In this document: positions 62,726 through 64,000 of the stretch, one piece after another
How positions within the stretch are numbered: position 1 is the stretch's first letter
How the letters are laid out: every line of letters starts with the position of its first letter
Assembly (NCBI RefSeq): GCF_011694515.1
Contig: NZ_CP050192.1
Coordinates: forward strand, 3,035,301 to 3,099,300
DNA: 64,000 bases
From: Mycobacterium sp. DL592
Lineage (GTDB): Bacteria > Actinomycetota > Actinomycetes > Mycobacteriales > Mycobacteriaceae
Direction of reading: 5' to 3'
Notes under the pieces: model-generated
Database searches by the model: none
The model's input: the letters and a program-made list of their open reading frames with translations, nothing else
Told to the model about the DNA's origin: nothing
Translations under genes and position numbers: made by a program

Positions 62726-64000
62726 TCAACTGACTCCGGTCACCAGCCAGCGCCCGGAAAACGCCCGCCAGCCCACGAACACCAGGCGCAGCACCATGAA
62801 GGCGCTCAGCCCGGCCCAGATGCCGACAAGGCCCCACCCGAACACCAGCGACAGCCAGATCAGCGGCAGGAAGCCGACCAGCGCGCTGATCAACGTCGCG
62901 CTGCGCATGAACGCCGCGTCGCCAGCCCCCAGCAGCACCCCGTCGAGGGCGAAGACGATGCCGGCGATCGGCAACTGGGCCACCATGAACCACCACGGCA
63001 CCCCGATCGCGTCGAGCACCGAGCGGTCGTCGGTGAACAGTGCGGGCAACACCGAGGCACCCACCGCGAAAACGGTCGCCAACCCCGCCGCGGCGATCGT
63101 CGAGAACGTCGTCACCCGCCACGCCACCGACTTGGCGTGCTCGGCGCTGCCCGCCCCGAGCGCCGCGCCGACCAACGACTGCGCGGCGATCGCCAGCGAA
63201 TCAAGCACCAGCGCAAGGAAATTCCACAGCTGCAGCACCACCTGGTGGGCGGCCACCGCGGCGGCACCGAACCGTGCGGCCACCGCGGCCGCCGAGACGA
63301 AGCACGCCTGGAACGCCAGGGTCCGCACCACCAGATCACGACCCATGACGACCTGCGCCCGCAACACCGACAGGTCCACCCGCAGCGGCACCTTCTCGGA
63401 AAGTAGTGCGCTGCAGAACAACACCGCGGCCAGCCACTGCCCCACCAGGTTGGCCACCGCCGAGCCCCCCAGCTCCAGGCGCGGCAGCCCCAGCCAGCCG
63501 TAGACCAGCAGCGGGCACAGCACCGCGGAGGTGCCGAATCCGACGAGCACGTAGCGAAGCGGCCGCATGGTGTCCTGCACACCGCGCATCCAGCCGTTGC
63601 CGGCCGCCGACACCAGGATCGCCGGCACCCCGAAGATCGCGATGCGTACCCAGGGCAGCGCGGCAGCCGCGATGTCCCCGCCCCCGGACTTGCCCCCGGC
63701 GATCGCCAAGACCAGAGGCACCGCGGCGAGTTCGACGGCGGCCACGATCACCGCCCCCATGGCGAAGGCCAGCCAGGTGGCCTGTACCCCCTCACCGACT
63801 GCCGCGGGCCGGTTGCCGGCGCCGAAGAACCGCGCCGCACGGGCCGTGGTGCCATACGACAGGAAGGTGAGCTGCGAGCTCACTACGGACAGGATCAGCC
63901 CGCCGATGGCCAACCCGGCAAGGGCCACCGCGCCCAGCCGTCCGACGATCGCGAGGTCGAACAACAGGTAGAGGGGTTCGGCGGCCAGAACGCCGAGGGC
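62726..64000 (-). CDS. dinF: MATE-family efflux protein DinF (5' end beyond the window)
   Basis: At least 424 residues of a multidrug/toxin-extrusion membrane protein. The frame continues to the last base without a start (ALGVLAAEPLYLLFDLAIVG is readable at the edge), so the N-terminus is outside. About eleven membrane segments are visible, with family features such as YGTTARAARFFGAGN and GVQDTMRPLRYVLVGF. MATE proteins export cationic compounds using Na+ or H+ gradients. It corresponds to dinF (Rv2836c). Confidence 0.92.
   Translation of the reverse strand, partial: ALGVLAAEPLYLLFDLAIVGRLGAVALAGLAIGGLILSVVSSQLTFLSYGTTARAARFFGAGNRPAAVGEGVQATWLAFAMGAVIVAAVELAAVPLVLAIAGGKSGGGDIAAAALPWVRIAIFGVPAILVSAAGNGWMRGVQDTMRPLRYVLVGFGTSAVLCPLLVYGWLGLPRLELGGSAVANLVGQWLAAVLFCSALLSEKVPLRVDLSVLRAQVVMGRDLVVRTLAFQACFVSAAAVAARFGAAAVAAHQVVLQLWNFLALVLDSLAIAAQSLVGAALGAGSAEHAKSVAWRVTTFSTIAAAGLATVFAVGASVLPALFTDDRSVLDAIGVPWWFMVAQLPIAGIVFALDGVLLGAGDAAFMRSATLISALVGFLPLIWLSLVFGWGLVGIWAGLSAFMVLRLVFVGWRAFSGRWLVTGVS

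Overview
The window is high-GC actinobacterial DNA from a non-tuberculous mycobacterium, probably a rapid grower (Mycolicibacterium type). The evidence is gene content and order. From about 30.6 kb to 58.8 kb the genes follow, with insertions and losses, the order known from M. tuberculosis around Rv2771c-Rv2800: flavodoxin, dapB, aldR/ald, pepR, pnp, rpsO, ribF, mntR/sirR, truB, pptT, pptH, CocE hydrolase. Near the end come echA16 and dinF, as around Rv2831-Rv2836c. I see no rRNA, tRNA, insertion sequence or CRISPR array.

Left third (0.1-30.5 kb), accessory. An unusual two-module histidine kinase lies between two paralogous LuxR-type response regulators. After it, a probable + strand operon (7.28-15.71 kb) encodes a zinc-ribbon/RDD membrane protein, a 1485-residue FtsK/SpoIIIE-type ATPase with ubiquitin-like and FHA domains at its N terminus (EssC/EccC-like), a WXG100-like protein fused to an alpha/beta hydrolase, a membrane-anchored DUF6777-like protein, a stand-alone WXG100 protein, and a WXG100 protein fused to a CHAP peptidoglycan hydrolase. 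This looks like a compact type VII-like secretion system with its own enzymatic cargo. No EccB, EccD, EccE or mycosin is in the window.

The flank from 15.7 to 29.3 kb holds two YegI-like protein kinases and several uncharacterised membrane proteins, one with an FHA-like tail. It also holds a battery of cell-wall enzymes: a lipoprotein M14 carboxypeptidase (MpaA-like), a Tat/lipoprotein PGRP-type amidase, and a pseudokinase-transmembrane-NagZ (GH3) fusion. With the CHAP protein these could between them cut most classes of peptidoglycan bond. My inference is that signalling, secretion and wall cleavage form one functional island.

Middle (30.6-49.6 kb), conserved core: lysine/diaminopimelate and alanine metabolism, an extra class A beta-lactamase beside pepR, RNA decay and ribosome genes, FAD synthesis, manganese regulation, a P450/AraC pair, and the truB-pptT-pptH operon linked by 4-bp overlaps.

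Right part (49.6-64 kb): two large exported proteins built from Ig/cadherin-like and YVTN beta-propeller modules, a CocE-type hydrolase, small conserved genes, a TetR regulator, a lipoprotein, echA16, and a MATE-family dinF gene that runs off the right edge.
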